Positions 34,308-43,938 of a DNA stretch of 64,000 bases are shown here, piece after piece (position 1 is the first letter of the stretch; every line of letters starts with the position of its first letter). The DNA lies in assembly GCA_937991535.1 (NCBI GenBank), contig CALKHN010000005.1, positions 33,357 through 97,356 on the forward strand. The letters are read 5' to 3'. Position numbers and translations under genes: made by a program. The notes under the pieces are model-generated. The model worked only from the letters and a program-made list of their open reading frames with translations. It searched no databases and was not told the origin of the DNA. This DNA is from an uncultured Sphingobacteriales bacterium (GTDB lineage Bacteria > Bacteroidota > Bacteroidia > Chitinophagales > Chitinophagaceae).

Positions 34308-34322
34308 TCAAACGTTTGCAAA
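34308..34322. promoter_or_regulatory. LacI-type operator in the lacI/iolB divergent region
   Basis: TCAAACGTTTGCAAA contains the perfect palindrome CAAACGTTTG (34309-34318) with the central CG typical of LacI-family sites. It stands 64 bp before iolB and 58 bp from the regulator start. A second, weaker site, AAACCGTTTAA, lies near 34330-34340. A 14/15 match recurs at 62441-62455. Confidence 0.75.
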
Positions 34323-34381
34323 CCACATAAACCGTTTAAATAGAATTATAATGGTAAGTTTACCGGAGTAAAATAGTACTG

Positions 34382-35257
34382 ATGTCACATCAAAATTTGC
34401 TTGTCAGACCCGATCCGGGAAACCGAAGGTATCATCATTTCACTGCACAGGATGCAGGCTGGGACTATCTTAACTTTGAAACAAGGCTGTTCGGTAACAA
34501 TGAGACATTTTCAGAAGACACAGGCGAAAATGAATATTGCATTGTTTTGCTGGGTGGTAATTTTAAAGTGAAGTCCAATAAAGGCGCATGGGAAACCCGC
34601 AATGGCAGAAAAGATGTATTCAGTGGCATTGCCCATACCTTATACCTCTCGCGCAACACCAGTTTTACGCTTACTGCACAAGCCGATAATACGGATATAG
34701 CCATATGCCGGGTAGCTACCAATGAAGACCATCCTCCTTATTTAAAGCAACCCGAAGAAGCTGCGATTGAATTCAGGGGAGGCGACAATGCCAACCGCCA
34801 GATCAATAGTTTGCTTCAACCAGGTTTCAACTGCCATAAAATTGTATGTGTGGAAGTTTACACGCCATCAGGCAACTGGAGCTCCTACCCTGCTCATAAA
34901 CATGATGAAAGAAAAATAGATGCCAATGGTAACCTTTTAGAAGCAGCGCTGGAAGAAATTTATTTTTATAAAATAGATAAGCCAAACGGATTCGCTATTC
35001 AGCAGGTATATACAGATGACCGTTCATTGGATGAGGTAATAAAAGTTCACAACAACGAAGTGGTACTGGTGCCGAGAGGCTATCACCCGGTTGTTGCAGG
35101 GCATGGTTACAATGTATATTATCTTAATTTTCTGGCGGGCAGCGACCAGTCTTTAGCGAACACACCCGACCCGCAGCAGGAGTGGATTTTCGGCACCTGG
35201 AAAGGGCAGGACCCACGGCTCCCGATCGTAACAGCGGAAATGAACAATACAATTTGA
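34382..35257 (+). CDS. iolB: 5-deoxy-glucuronate isomerase
   Basis: A 291-residue cupin enzyme that isomerises 5-deoxy-D-glucuronate to 5-dehydro-2-deoxy-D-gluconate, the fourth step of inositol breakdown. The metal-site region PSGNWSSYPAHKHDE and the following EEIYFYKIDKPNGFAIQQVY stretch are characteristic, as is VVLVPRGYHPVVAGHGYNVYYLNFLAG. It is the first gene of the iol operon, 32 bp before iolC, downstream of the LacI-type operator. Confidence 0.95.
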   Translation: MSHQNLLVRPDPGNRRYHHFTAQDAGWDYLNFETRLFGNNETFSEDTGENEYCIVLLGGNFKVKSNKGAWETRNGRKDVFSGIAHTLYLSRNTSFTLTAQADNTDIAICRVATNEDHPPYLKQPEEAAIEFRGGDNANRQINSLLQPGFNCHKIVCVEVYTPSGNWSSYPAHKHDERKIDANGNLLEAALEEIYFYKIDKPNGFAIQQVYTDDRSLDEVIKVHNNEVVLVPRGYHPVVAGHGYNVYYLNFLAGSDQSLANTPDPQQEWIFGTWKGQDPRLPIVTAEMNNTI

Positions 35258-35289
35258 AATTTGAGATTTCAAATTTGAAATTATACCTG

Positions 35290-36306
35290 ATGAATAATAT
35301 AAGAAAATACGACTTGCTTACTATCGGACGGTCTTCCATTGATCTGTATTCCGCTAATGTAGGCAGTTCCTTCATTGATATTTCGGCTTTTAATGCGTTC
35401 GTGGGCGGATGTCCAACCAATATAGCAGTGGGGGCAACAAGACTCGGATTAAAAACCGCTCTGCTTACAGGAATTGGTAACGACCAGGTGGGAGCTTTCA
35501 TTAAAAACTTTTTGCAAAAGGAAAAGGTAATCACGGATTTTATACCCACGATAGAGGGTACCCGGAGTTCGGCTGTTATATTAGGCATTGAACCCCCGGA
35601 TAAATTTCCACTGGTATATTACCGCGACAATTGCGCAGATATACATTTGGATATTGAGCATATAGATAAAACTCCTTTCAGCGCTTTTAAAGCGGCCATC
35701 TTTTCAGGAACGGCTTTTAGCAAAGAGCCCAGTCGTACCGCTATGTTCTATGCGCTTGAACTGGCAAAGAAAAATGCTGTTATAAAACTATTGGATCTTG
35801 ATTTCAGAGCCGACCAATGGCACAACCCGCGTGCGTTTGGTATAGTTATCCGAACAATCTTACCGCAGTTTAATATAGTAATAGGCACCGAAGAAGAAAT
35901 ACTGGCTGCCTATCTTACTGATATCAACCAGGTATCTATTAAAGACCAGCAAATATCAGCCCCTGAAATAAAGGGCAATATTGATAATGCCATACAAAAT
36001 ATCATTGATACCGGCATTAATACCCTCATCGTAAAAAGAGGAAAAGAGGGAGCTTCTGTATTTGAAAAAGGAAAAGCTGAGGTGAAAGTTCCCGGTTTTC
36101 CGGTAGAAGTGTTGAATGTGCTGGGTGCAGGTGATGCCTTTGCAGGGGGATTTTCATATGGTTATCTGAGCGGATGGGATGTGTATAAAAGTGTGCGTAT
36201 GGGAAATGCCTGCGGCGCTATTATTGTTACGCGGGAAGGCTGCGCTAACTTTATGCCAACCCTGGAAGAGGTAATGCAGTTCACCAACGAACGGGGGGGA
36301 TTGTAA
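35290..36306 (+). CDS. iolC: 5-dehydro-2-deoxygluconokinase
   Basis: A 338-residue PfkB-family sugar kinase that phosphorylates 5-dehydro-2-deoxygluconate to DKGP. The N-terminal part has GRSSIDLYSANVGSSF and AFVGGCPTNIAVGATRLG. The catalytic aspartate is D282 in VLGAGDAFAGGF. The frame is open upstream into iolB, but those codons overlap it in another frame; the ATG at 35290 begins with the family's NNIRKYDLLTIGR. The iolB-iolC gap is an AT-rich TTTGAAATTTGAG-type repeat. Confidence 0.94.
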   Translation: MNNIRKYDLLTIGRSSIDLYSANVGSSFIDISAFNAFVGGCPTNIAVGATRLGLKTALLTGIGNDQVGAFIKNFLQKEKVITDFIPTIEGTRSSAVILGIEPPDKFPLVYYRDNCADIHLDIEHIDKTPFSAFKAAIFSGTAFSKEPSRTAMFYALELAKKNAVIKLLDLDFRADQWHNPRAFGIVIRTILPQFNIVIGTEEEILAAYLTDINQVSIKDQQISAPEIKGNIDNAIQNIIDTGINTLIVKRGKEGASVFEKGKAEVKVPGFPVEVLNVLGAGDAFAGGFSYGYLSGWDVYKSVRMGNACGAIIVTREGCANFMPTLEEVMQFTNERGGL

Positions 36307-36545
36307 AATGTGGTAATGCGGCAATTTGAAAATGAAAAACAATGATTGGTTCGCGGCGAAGGAGCGTCAGACCGCGGATGGGTGCTGGGTGGAGGTTACA
36401 AGTTTTAGGTTACAGGTTTCACGGTGCAGGGTACAAGTTGCAGGGTATAGGAAAGCCGTACCGCACTGATCGCTGACTGCTGATGGCTGATAGCCCGCTG
36501 CCGATAGCTATTAGCAACTACAGATTAACGTTAATACAACATAAT
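36307..36545. repeat. Intergenic simple-repeat tract between iolC and iolA
   Basis: Successive degenerate words of the GGTTACAAGTTTTAGGTTACAG type (about 36394-36450) and the CTGACTGCTGATGGCTGATAG type (about 36469-36515). No coding or RNA feature is recognised. Confidence 0.6.
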
Positions 36546-38012
36546 ATGGAAAAATTAAGAAATTATATCAACGGGCAATGGGTAAGCAGCGGTGCAACCA
36601 CTTATGTGAATGTAGTAAATCCTGCCAGCCAGGAGGTACTTGCTGAAGTTCCTTCGGGTACTCCCGCCGATGTAAACGCGGCAGTTCAATCATCTGAAAT
36701 TGCGTTTGCCACCTGGAAGCGTTTGCCGGCAGGAAAGCGGATCCAGTATCTTTTTCATTTAAAAAGATTGCTGGAAGAAAATATTGATGAACTTTCCAAA
36801 ACCATTACACTTGAATCGGGAAAAACATATGCCGAGTCTAAAGCAGAGTGGGTTCGCGCTATTGAAAATGTAGAAAATGCATGCGGCATACCCGCATTGA
36901 TGCAGGGCGATTTTTCGGAAGATATTTCCTTAGGCATTGATGAATATATGATTCGCCAGCCGCTTGGTGTTTGCGCCTGTATTTCACCCTTTAACTTCCC
37001 GGGCATGATACCTTTCTGGTTTCTGCCTTACGCCATCGCCTGCGGAAATACATTCATCATAAAGCCTTCTGAAAAAGTGCCGCTTACCATGACCAGAGTA
37101 ATGGAACTGGTAAACAAACTGGACTTGCCGGCTGGTGTAATTAACCTGGTGCATGGCGGGAAAGAAGTTGTTGACGGTATACTCGAACATCCTGGCATTA
37201 AGGCAGTAAGTTTTGTAGGTTCATCTGCCATTGCCCGTTATGTATATGCGAAAGGTGCTGCTAACGGCAAACGGATGCAGGCACAGGGCGGCGCCAAAAA
37301 TCCGGTGATCATCCTGCCCGATGCAGATATAGACATGACTACCCAAATTGTGGTAGACAGTGTATATGGTTGCGCAGGCCAGCGCTGCCTTGCCGCATCT
37401 ACTATTATTACCGTTGGGGAACATTCCAATATTACAGAAAGCCTGGTTGAAATGAGCCGCAAACGCAGTACCGGATTTGGGCTCGACGAAAACGTGCAAA
37501 TGGGACCTGTAATTACAGCCGACAGCAAAACACGGGTAAACAGCCTTATAGAAAAAGGCATACAGGAAGGAGGCAGGCTGTTATTAGATGGCCGGGGCGC
37601 TAAAATTTCAGGCTACGAAAAAGGTAATTTTATACAACCTACCATTCTGGAAGATATACCCCTTTATGGAGAAATTGCCTCTACCGAAATATTCGGACCT
37701 GTAATGAGCCTGATGCACATCAATAACATTGAAGAAGCGATTGCGTATATAAACAGCAACAAATATGGCAATATGGCCTGCATATTTACCAGCAGCGGTT
37801 TGCACGCCCGCAGGTTCAGAAATGAAGCGGATGCAGGCAATATTGGCATTAATATAGGTGTGGCGGCTCCGGTAGCTCAGTTTCCTTTCAGTGGATGGAA
37901 AGAAAGCTTTTTTGGCGACCTGCACGGTCAGGGTAAACATGCCGTTGAATTTTTTACACAAACCAAAGTGGTGATTGAAAGATGGCTGAAAGAATGGACC
38001 AGGAAGTTTTAG
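36546..38012 (+). CDS. iolA: Methylmalonate/malonate semialdehyde dehydrogenase (CoA-acylating)
   Basis: A 488-residue aldehyde dehydrogenase of the MmsA/IolA type. It converts malonate semialdehyde with CoA and NAD to acetyl-CoA and CO2. The catalytic cysteine is C281 in GCAGQRCLAAST. The usual general-base glutamate motif is replaced by MQAQGGAKNP (244-253), the hallmark of CoA-dependent members. ISPFNFPGMIPFWFLP is the substrate-channel signature. The ATG at 36546 fits the family start; upstream codons lie in repeats. It is the last chemical step of the pathway. Confidence 0.94.
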   Translation: MEKLRNYINGQWVSSGATTYVNVVNPASQEVLAEVPSGTPADVNAAVQSSEIAFATWKRLPAGKRIQYLFHLKRLLEENIDELSKTITLESGKTYAESKAEWVRAIENVENACGIPALMQGDFSEDISLGIDEYMIRQPLGVCACISPFNFPGMIPFWFLPYAIACGNTFIIKPSEKVPLTMTRVMELVNKLDLPAGVINLVHGGKEVVDGILEHPGIKAVSFVGSSAIARYVYAKGAANGKRMQAQGGAKNPVIILPDADIDMTTQIVVDSVYGCAGQRCLAASTIITVGEHSNITESLVEMSRKRSTGFGLDENVQMGPVITADSKTRVNSLIEKGIQEGGRLLLDGRGAKISGYEKGNFIQPTILEDIPLYGEIASTEIFGPVMSLMHINNIEEAIAYINSNKYGNMACIFTSSGLHARRFRNEADAGNIGINIGVAAPVAQFPFSGWKESFFGDLHGQGKHAVEFFTQTKVVIERWLKEWTRKF

Positions 38013-38056
38013 TGGTAAGTGGTAAGTGGTAAGTGGTAAGTGGTAAGTACCAAGAT
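38013..38056. repeat. Short tandem repeat, unit GTGGTAA
   Basis: About five copies of the 7-bp unit (AAGTGGT/GTGGTAA) directly after iolA and before iolG. Confidence 0.75.
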
Positions 38057-38108
38057 TTCAAATTTCAAACCTGTCCGCGGTGGCGGATGCAAAATCTCAA
38101 ATCATAAT

Positions 38109-39131
38109 ATGTCGAAAAAGTTAAAGACCGGCGTGATCGGGCTCGGACGTATCGGTCAGATACACCTCTCCAACCTGCTGTACAATATACAAAACGCGGA
38201 AGTAGTTATTGCATCCGATGTTTCTCCCGGTGCACATGAATATGCCAAACGCCTGGGTGTACCACAAGTAACCAGCCGGGCAGAAGAAGTGATTGACCAT
38301 CCGGATGTGGAGGCGGTTATTGTTTGTGCCCCCACCCCTCAGCATGTTCCTTATACTATCGCTGCCGCTCAGGCGAAAAAACATGTGTTTTGTGAGAAGC
38401 CATTAGATGTTACGCTCCCGGCTATTCTTTCTGCACAACAAGCAGTAAAGGGAAACGGTGTAAAGCTCATGCTGGGCTTTAACCGCAGGTTCGATCCGAA
38501 TTTTGCCAGGATCGGATCACTGGTAAAGAGTGACGCCATTGGTGAACCACATATTTTGCGGATCACCAGCCGCGACCCTGCACCTCCCCCGTTGGAATAT
38601 GTAAAGGTATCAGGCGGCCTTTTCCTTGATATGTCTATCCACGATTTTGATATGGCCCGTTTTATTACGGGCAGCGAAGTAAAAGAAGTATTTGTAAAAG
38701 GAGATGCGCTAATAGATCCCCGTATTAAACAGTATGATGATATAGATACAGCCGTGATTGTACTTACATTTGAGAACGGCGCCATCGGTGTAATAGACAA
38801 CAGCCGTAAGGCAGTGTATGGCTATGATCAGCGCCTCGAGATATTTGGTTCAAAAGGAATGGCAAAAGCTGAAAATAATACGCCGGATAATGTAATGCAA
38901 TACGGAAATGAAGGCGGTCAAACCGCATTACCGCTCTACTTTTTCCTGGAACGCTATGAAAAAGCCTACCGCACCTGCATGCAATCCTTTGTAGATTGCG
39001 TGTTAAATGACACACCCTCTCCGGTAGATGCGCATGACGGGCTGATGGCTACGGCTATAGGACTTGCCGCAGGCTTGTCCTTAAAAGAAAACAGGGCAGT
39101 GAAGATGGATGAAATAATTAAAACATATTGA
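38109..39131 (+). CDS. iolG: Inositol 2-dehydrogenase (Gfo/Idh/MocA family)
   Basis: A 340-residue NAD-dependent dehydrogenase oxidising myo-inositol to scyllo-inosose, the first step of the pathway. The Rossmann start is TGVIGLGRIGQIHLSNL and the catalytic lysine lies in FCEKPLDVTL. MLGFNRRFDPNFARI and SGGLFLDMSIHDFDMARFI are IolG-like features, the latter holding the catalytic Asp and His. The ATG at 38109 is preferred over an upstream frame that reads through repeat sequence. Confidence 0.94.
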   Translation: MSKKLKTGVIGLGRIGQIHLSNLLYNIQNAEVVIASDVSPGAHEYAKRLGVPQVTSRAEEVIDHPDVEAVIVCAPTPQHVPYTIAAAQAKKHVFCEKPLDVTLPAILSAQQAVKGNGVKLMLGFNRRFDPNFARIGSLVKSDAIGEPHILRITSRDPAPPPLEYVKVSGGLFLDMSIHDFDMARFITGSEVKEVFVKGDALIDPRIKQYDDIDTAVIVLTFENGAIGVIDNSRKAVYGYDQRLEIFGSKGMAKAENNTPDNVMQYGNEGGQTALPLYFFLERYEKAYRTCMQSFVDCVLNDTPSPVDAHDGLMATAIGLAAGLSLKENRAVKMDEIIKTY

Positions 39132-39213
39132 AGGTGAGAAGTGAGAGGTGAAAAACCACTCACCATTCACCATTCACAATTCACTACTGACCACTCACTA
39201 ATAATCCCTGACG

Positions 39214-40824
39214 ATGAACCAAACTGGCTTGCACACATTAGATTACCTGGTTTTTTTTATGTACCTCGCCATCATTGGCGGTTACGGCTACTGGATCTAT
39301 AAAAAGAAAACGAACAAATCCAATACCGCTTCAGGATTTTTCCTTGCAGAAGGGTCGCTTACCTATTGGGCTATTGGCGCATCGCTGATCGCCTCCAATA
39401 TTTCGGCCGAGCATTTCATAGGCATGTCGGGCTCGGGTTTTGCCATAGGATTGGCCATTTCATCGTACGAGTGGATGGCAGCGGCTGCATTGATTGTTGT
39501 TGCTATTTTCTTTTTGCCCGTATACCTGAAGAACAAGATATATACGATGCCCCAGTTTCTGCGACAAAGGTATAATCCTGTTGTAGCCACTACGATGGCC
39601 GTGTTCTGGTTATTGCTGTACATATTCGTTAACCTCACTTCCATCATTTACCTTGGCGCCCTGGCCCTGGAAGTAACCGCAGGCATTGATTTCAATGTAG
39701 CGGTAGTGGCCCTGGCACTCTTTGCGATATTAATTACCATTGGCGGCATGAAGGTGATCGGGTATACCGATGTTGTGCAGGTAATTGTGCTCATCATTGG
39801 CGGGCTGATCACTACTTATTTAGCACTTGACCTGGTGGCAAAAGAATTTGGCAAGCCCGATATCTTCGGTGCTTTCGGCACATTAAAAACCCAGGCCGAT
39901 TCACATTTCCATATGATACTGAAACAGGATAATCCGTACTACAAGGATTTACCGGGTTTAACGGTTATCATTGGCGCTATGTGGATCAACAATCTGAACT
40001 ACTGGGGTTGCAACCAATATATCATACAGCGTACACTTGGCGCCGATCTCGAAACAGCCAGGAAAGGAATTTTATTTGCGGCATTTTTAAAACTGCTGGT
40101 TCCCCTGATTGTTGTTATACCAGGCATCGCTGCATTTGTATTGCACCAAAACGGCATGTTCCAGCAGGAAATGGTTGATGCGGCAGGAACGGTAAAGCCA
40201 GACCATGCCTACCCCGTATTGCTTAACTTATTACCCATGGGATTAAAAGGAGTGGCTTTCGCGGCGTTAACCGCGGCCATTGTAGCCTCGCTGGCAGGAA
40301 AAGCCAATAGCATTTCCACCATCTTTACTTTAGATATTTATAAATTATACGTAAAGCCGGACGCGTCCGAAAAACACCTGATCCGCGTAGGCCGTATTGC
40401 CGTTTGGGTGTCTATGCTTATCGCGGTTTTGATTGCCCCGCAGTTAAAAGTGCTGGAACAGGCTTACCAGTTCATACAGGAATATTCAAGTTTCATTACA
40501 CCGGGCGTATTTGCTATTTTCTTCTTTGGTATGTTCTGGAAAAGGGCAACCTCCACCGCCGCATTAACTACAGCTTTGCTTACGATACCGCTGTCTACCG
40601 CATTCAAGTTCTGGTTACCGGAAATACCTTTCTTAAACAGGATGGGCATTGCTTTCCTGATTTTGTCGGCCGTAATGATCATTATTAGCCTCACTTCTAA
40701 AAACAAAAACAACCAGGGACAAATTGAGATAGAAATGCCTTCGTTTAACCTCAGCCGCTCGTTTATCGTTGGCGCTACTATTATATGCGGTATTCTGGTG
40801 GCTTTATATATAGCGTTCTGGTAA
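39214..40824 (+). CDS. Sodium:solute symporter, probable inositol transporter
   Basis: A 536-residue SSS-family (SGLT-like) transporter with about fourteen membrane spans. Family motifs include SLIASNISAEHFIGMSGSGF in the second span and GGMKVIGYTDVVQVIVLIIG. ALTAAIVASLAGKANSISTI carries the sodium-site region of span 8. It imports substrate with sodium. Its place inside the iol operon makes inositol, or an isomer or derivative, the likely cargo. Confidence 0.9.
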   Translation: MNQTGLHTLDYLVFFMYLAIIGGYGYWIYKKKTNKSNTASGFFLAEGSLTYWAIGASLIASNISAEHFIGMSGSGFAIGLAISSYEWMAAAALIVVAIFFLPVYLKNKIYTMPQFLRQRYNPVVATTMAVFWLLLYIFVNLTSIIYLGALALEVTAGIDFNVAVVALALFAILITIGGMKVIGYTDVVQVIVLIIGGLITTYLALDLVAKEFGKPDIFGAFGTLKTQADSHFHMILKQDNPYYKDLPGLTVIIGAMWINNLNYWGCNQYIIQRTLGADLETARKGILFAAFLKLLVPLIVVIPGIAAFVLHQNGMFQQEMVDAAGTVKPDHAYPVLLNLLPMGLKGVAFAALTAAIVASLAGKANSISTIFTLDIYKLYVKPDASEKHLIRVGRIAVWVSMLIAVLIAPQLKVLEQAYQFIQEYSSFITPGVFAIFFFGMFWKRATSTAALTTALLTIPLSTAFKFWLPEIPFLNRMGIAFLILSAVMIIISLTSKNKNNQGQIEIEMPSFNLSRSFIVGATIICGILVALYIAFW

Positions 40825-40909
40825 ACGGATTTGAAATTTATAGTTTATAATTTATTGTTTATTGTTAGGATCAATCACAGACTATAAACCACAAACCACA
40901 AATAAAACA

Positions 40910-41851
40910 ATGTTACTCACAACAAAAGAAATATTCGGCAAATGTTACGGGCAGTATGCCGTGCCTGCAGTGAATGTTTTTTTTATGGAAGAGATACATG
41001 GATTGTTTGCAGCGGCCCAGGAAGCCCAAGCGCCGTTTATAGTGCAAACCACCCCCTTCGCCCGCGACTATGCGAATGCGCACATGCTGCTGACCATGAT
41101 ACAGGCGGCAGCAAAAATATATCCCCAAACGGTTTACGCTGTTCACCTCGATCATGGATATGAAACGCATATATGGGATGCTATTGCAAGCGGGGGCTAT
41201 ACTTCGGTAATGATTGACGCATCGCATGATGACCTGGAAAAGAATATTAACCGCACCAAAGCTGTTGTAGAAAAAGCGCATGCCAAAAATATAAGCGTAG
41301 AAGCGGAACTGGGTGTGCTGGCGGGCGTGGAAGATGATCTTACTGTGGAAGCGGCTCATTCGTTTTACACCAATCCAAAAGATGTAGAAACTTTTGTAAA
41401 TAAAACTGGCTGTGACAGTTTGGCCATTGCCGTGGGTACCAGCCATGGCGCCTATAAATTTTCCGGCGGGCAGGGCCTGCAACTACAAATACTCAAAGAA
41501 ATACAGGAACGACTTCCTGGTTTTCCTTTGGTACTACATGGTGGTTCAAATGTAAATGAGGAAGTGGTACAACGCATTAACAATGCCGGCGGAAAATTAA
41601 AAACAGGCGCCAGAGGTGTACAGGAAGATGAGTTAAAAAAAGCGATAGCCCTCGGTATTTGTAAAGTGAATATTGCTACCGATACCCGGTTGTTATGGAC
41701 AATGGTAAACCGGGAGTTTTTCCGGGACCGTCCGGATGAATTTGCACCTACAACGCCGGGTAAAATATTTATGGAGACGTACAAAGCGTTTATGCTGAAA
41801 AAGTTTGAATTGCTGGGGGCAGCGGGAAAGGCGGAGCAATTTGAAATTTAA
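40910..41851 (+). CDS. iolJ: Class II aldolase, probable DKGP aldolase
   Basis: A 313-residue zinc-dependent class II fructose-bisphosphate aldolase-type enzyme. H79-L-D-H82 has the catalytic aspartate (D81) and first zinc histidine (H82). VEAELGVLAGVEDDL, GTSHGAYKF, PLVLHGGSNV and KVNIATDTRL complete the active site. In this operon it should cleave 5-dehydro-2-deoxy-gluconate 6-phosphate to dihydroxyacetone phosphate and malonate semialdehyde, linking IolC to IolA. Specificity is inferred from context. The upstream TTG frame from 40862 is non-coding repeat. Confidence 0.9.
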   Translation: MLLTTKEIFGKCYGQYAVPAVNVFFMEEIHGLFAAAQEAQAPFIVQTTPFARDYANAHMLLTMIQAAAKIYPQTVYAVHLDHGYETHIWDAIASGGYTSVMIDASHDDLEKNINRTKAVVEKAHAKNISVEAELGVLAGVEDDLTVEAAHSFYTNPKDVETFVNKTGCDSLAIAVGTSHGAYKFSGGQGLQLQILKEIQERLPGFPLVLHGGSNVNEEVVQRINNAGGKLKTGARGVQEDELKKAIALGICKVNIATDTRLLWTMVNREFFRDRPDEFAPTTPGKIFMETYKAFMLKKFELLGAAGKAEQFEI

Positions 41852-42071
41852 TATTTGAGATTTGAATCATGGAAGTAAGGAGAGGCGAGAAAAGTTAATA
41901 GCTTATTGTTTGTGATTTATAGCTGAGACTGGTTTAGATTTAACAATATCTCGCTTGAGCAAGGGCTGTGCGCGGTTCCTCTCTACAAGGAGAGGTTAGG
42001 TGAGGCAACAAACAGGTTTATGTTTTATAGTTTATAATTCGGCAAAATCATTCAAAGATAAAATTTCGATC

Positions 42072-43934
42072 ATGAAAAAAAGATTAACCGTTGCGCAGGC
42101 AACGATCGCCTTCTTAAAAAACCAGTACACCGAGCGCGATGGCGTTGAACAACCCTTTTTCGCGGGATGCTTCGGCATATTCGGTCATGGCAATGTAGCC
42201 GGGCTGGGTCAGGCCTTGCAGGAAAATCCTGATTTCAAGTATTACCAGTGCCGCAATGAGCAAGCCATGGTGCATACTGCCGTTGCTTACGCGAAGGTGA
42301 AAAACAGGCTAAGCACTTTTGCCTGCACTACCTCTATTGGCCCGGGCGCTACCAACATGTTAACCGGCGCTGCGCTGGCAACCATCAACCGCATTCCTGT
42401 GTTATTATTACCGGGCGATATTTTCGCCACCCGCGAGCCGGCACCTGTGCTGCAACAGTTAGAAAGCGCCGTTACCCAGGATATATCGGTGAACGATTGC
42501 TTTAAGCCGGTTTCCAAATACTGGGACAGGATCAACCGTCCCGAACAATTGATCTATGCCTTGCCGGAAGTGATGCGGGTACTTACTTCGCCATCAGACA
42601 CAGGAACGGTTACCCTTTCCATGCCGCAGGATGTACAAACGCATGCCTATGATTTTCCCGCTTCGCTTTTTGAAAAAAGAGTATGGCATATCCCCCGTTC
42701 GCGGCCCGACAGCAGCCTGCTCCAAAAAGCTGCCGGATGGATCGGAAAGGCCAGCAAGCCCGTTGTTGTTGCAGGCGGAGGAACCATATACAGCGGTGCA
42801 AGTGAAATATTGCATCAATTTGCTACACAAACCGGTATACCCGTGGGTGAAACATTTGCGGGCAAAGGTTCGGTAATGTATGACGCGCCATACTGCCTCG
42901 GCGGTTTGGGCGCCACAGGCACTAAGTACGCCATTGAAATTGCCAATGAAGCCGATGTGGTAATAGGAATAGGAACACGGTATAGTGATTTCACCACCGC
43001 TTCCAAATCCATTTTTAAAAATCCTGATGTTAAATTCATCAACATCAACATAAGCGAATTTGATGCACACAAACACAATGCCCTTCCGCTCACCGGCGAT
43101 GCAAAAGTTACACTGGAGGAATTGCTTTCTTTGTTAGCCAATTATAAAGTAAATGATGAATACCGGAAAAGGATATCCGGAATGAACAAAGCCTGGGATG
43201 ATGAGGTAACGCAGATCTATGCCGAAGGCAATGGAACTGTTCCTCCCATTGACCAGGCGGTAGTAATTGGTACGCTCAATAGTTTTATGGAGCGGGAAGA
43301 TATTATGATCAACGCGTCGGGCAGCGCCCCCGGCGACCTGCACAAATTATGGAGGGCAACAAACCCTAAGAATTTTCATCTCGAGTATGGCTACTCCACC
43401 ATGGGCTACGAAATTGCGGCCGGACTTGGAGCAAAGATGGCGGCGCCTGACCGCGAAATATATGTTATTTGCGGTGATGGCGGCTACCTGATGAACAACC
43501 ACGAGATCATTACTTCTATACAGGAAGGAGTACGCTTTACTATTCTGCTGCTCAATAACAATGGCTATGCGAGCATTGGCGGGTTATCGGAAAGCATTGG
43601 AAGCGAAAGGTTCGGTACAAAATACCAGTACCGTGAAAACAAGACGGGGCAGTTAAGCGGGGAAGTACTGCCCGTAGACCTTGCCAAAAATGCCGAAAGC
43701 CTGGGTGCAGTAGTAATAAAGGCTACAGACGTAACTTCCCTGCAGGCCGCATTGGCATCCGCAAAACAACAGCAACGCACAACCGTAATTTACATTGAAA
43801 CACATTTGCACCGCACCGTAAAAGGATACAATGCATGGTGGGAAGTGCCGGTTGCTGAAGTATCCACATCGCCATCGGTACAAAAGGCATACGAAGCCTA
43901 TAAAGAAAATAAAAAACAACAACGCATATTCTGA
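42072..43934 (+). CDS. iolD: 3D-(3,5/4)-trihydroxycyclohexane-1,2-dione hydrolase
   Basis: A 620-residue thiamine-diphosphate enzyme that opens the inositol ring, giving 5-deoxy-D-glucuronate. The N-terminal pyrimidine-binding domain shows CRNEQAMVHTAVAYAKVKNR and SIGPGATNML. The C-terminal domain has the cofactor motif CGDGGYLMNNHEI with LLNNNGYASIGGLSESIGS. The ATG at 42072 fits the family start (KKRLTVAQATIAFLKNQY). Its end lies 4 bp before iolE, so the two are tightly coupled. A 220-bp repeat-bearing gap precedes it. Confidence 0.95.
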   Translation: MKKRLTVAQATIAFLKNQYTERDGVEQPFFAGCFGIFGHGNVAGLGQALQENPDFKYYQCRNEQAMVHTAVAYAKVKNRLSTFACTTSIGPGATNMLTGAALATINRIPVLLLPGDIFATREPAPVLQQLESAVTQDISVNDCFKPVSKYWDRINRPEQLIYALPEVMRVLTSPSDTGTVTLSMPQDVQTHAYDFPASLFEKRVWHIPRSRPDSSLLQKAAGWIGKASKPVVVAGGGTIYSGASEILHQFATQTGIPVGETFAGKGSVMYDAPYCLGGLGATGTKYAIEIANEADVVIGIGTRYSDFTTASKSIFKNPDVKFININISEFDAHKHNALPLTGDAKVTLEELLSLLANYKVNDEYRKRISGMNKAWDDEVTQIYAEGNGTVPPIDQAVVIGTLNSFMEREDIMINASGSAPGDLHKLWRATNPKNFHLEYGYSTMGYEIAAGLGAKMAAPDREIYVICGDGGYLMNNHEIITSIQEGVRFTILLLNNNGYASIGGLSESIGSERFGTKYQYRENKTGQLSGEVLPVDLAKNAESLGAVVIKATDVTSLQAALASAKQQQRTTVIYIETHLHRTVKGYNAWWEVPVAEVSTSPSVQKAYEAYKENKKQQRIF

Positions 43935-43938
43935 TCTT

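Noticed and set aside
35182..35289. Upstream extension of iolC overlapping iolB
   Set aside because: The added codons lie in iolB in another frame and in repeat sequence; the family start is at 35290.
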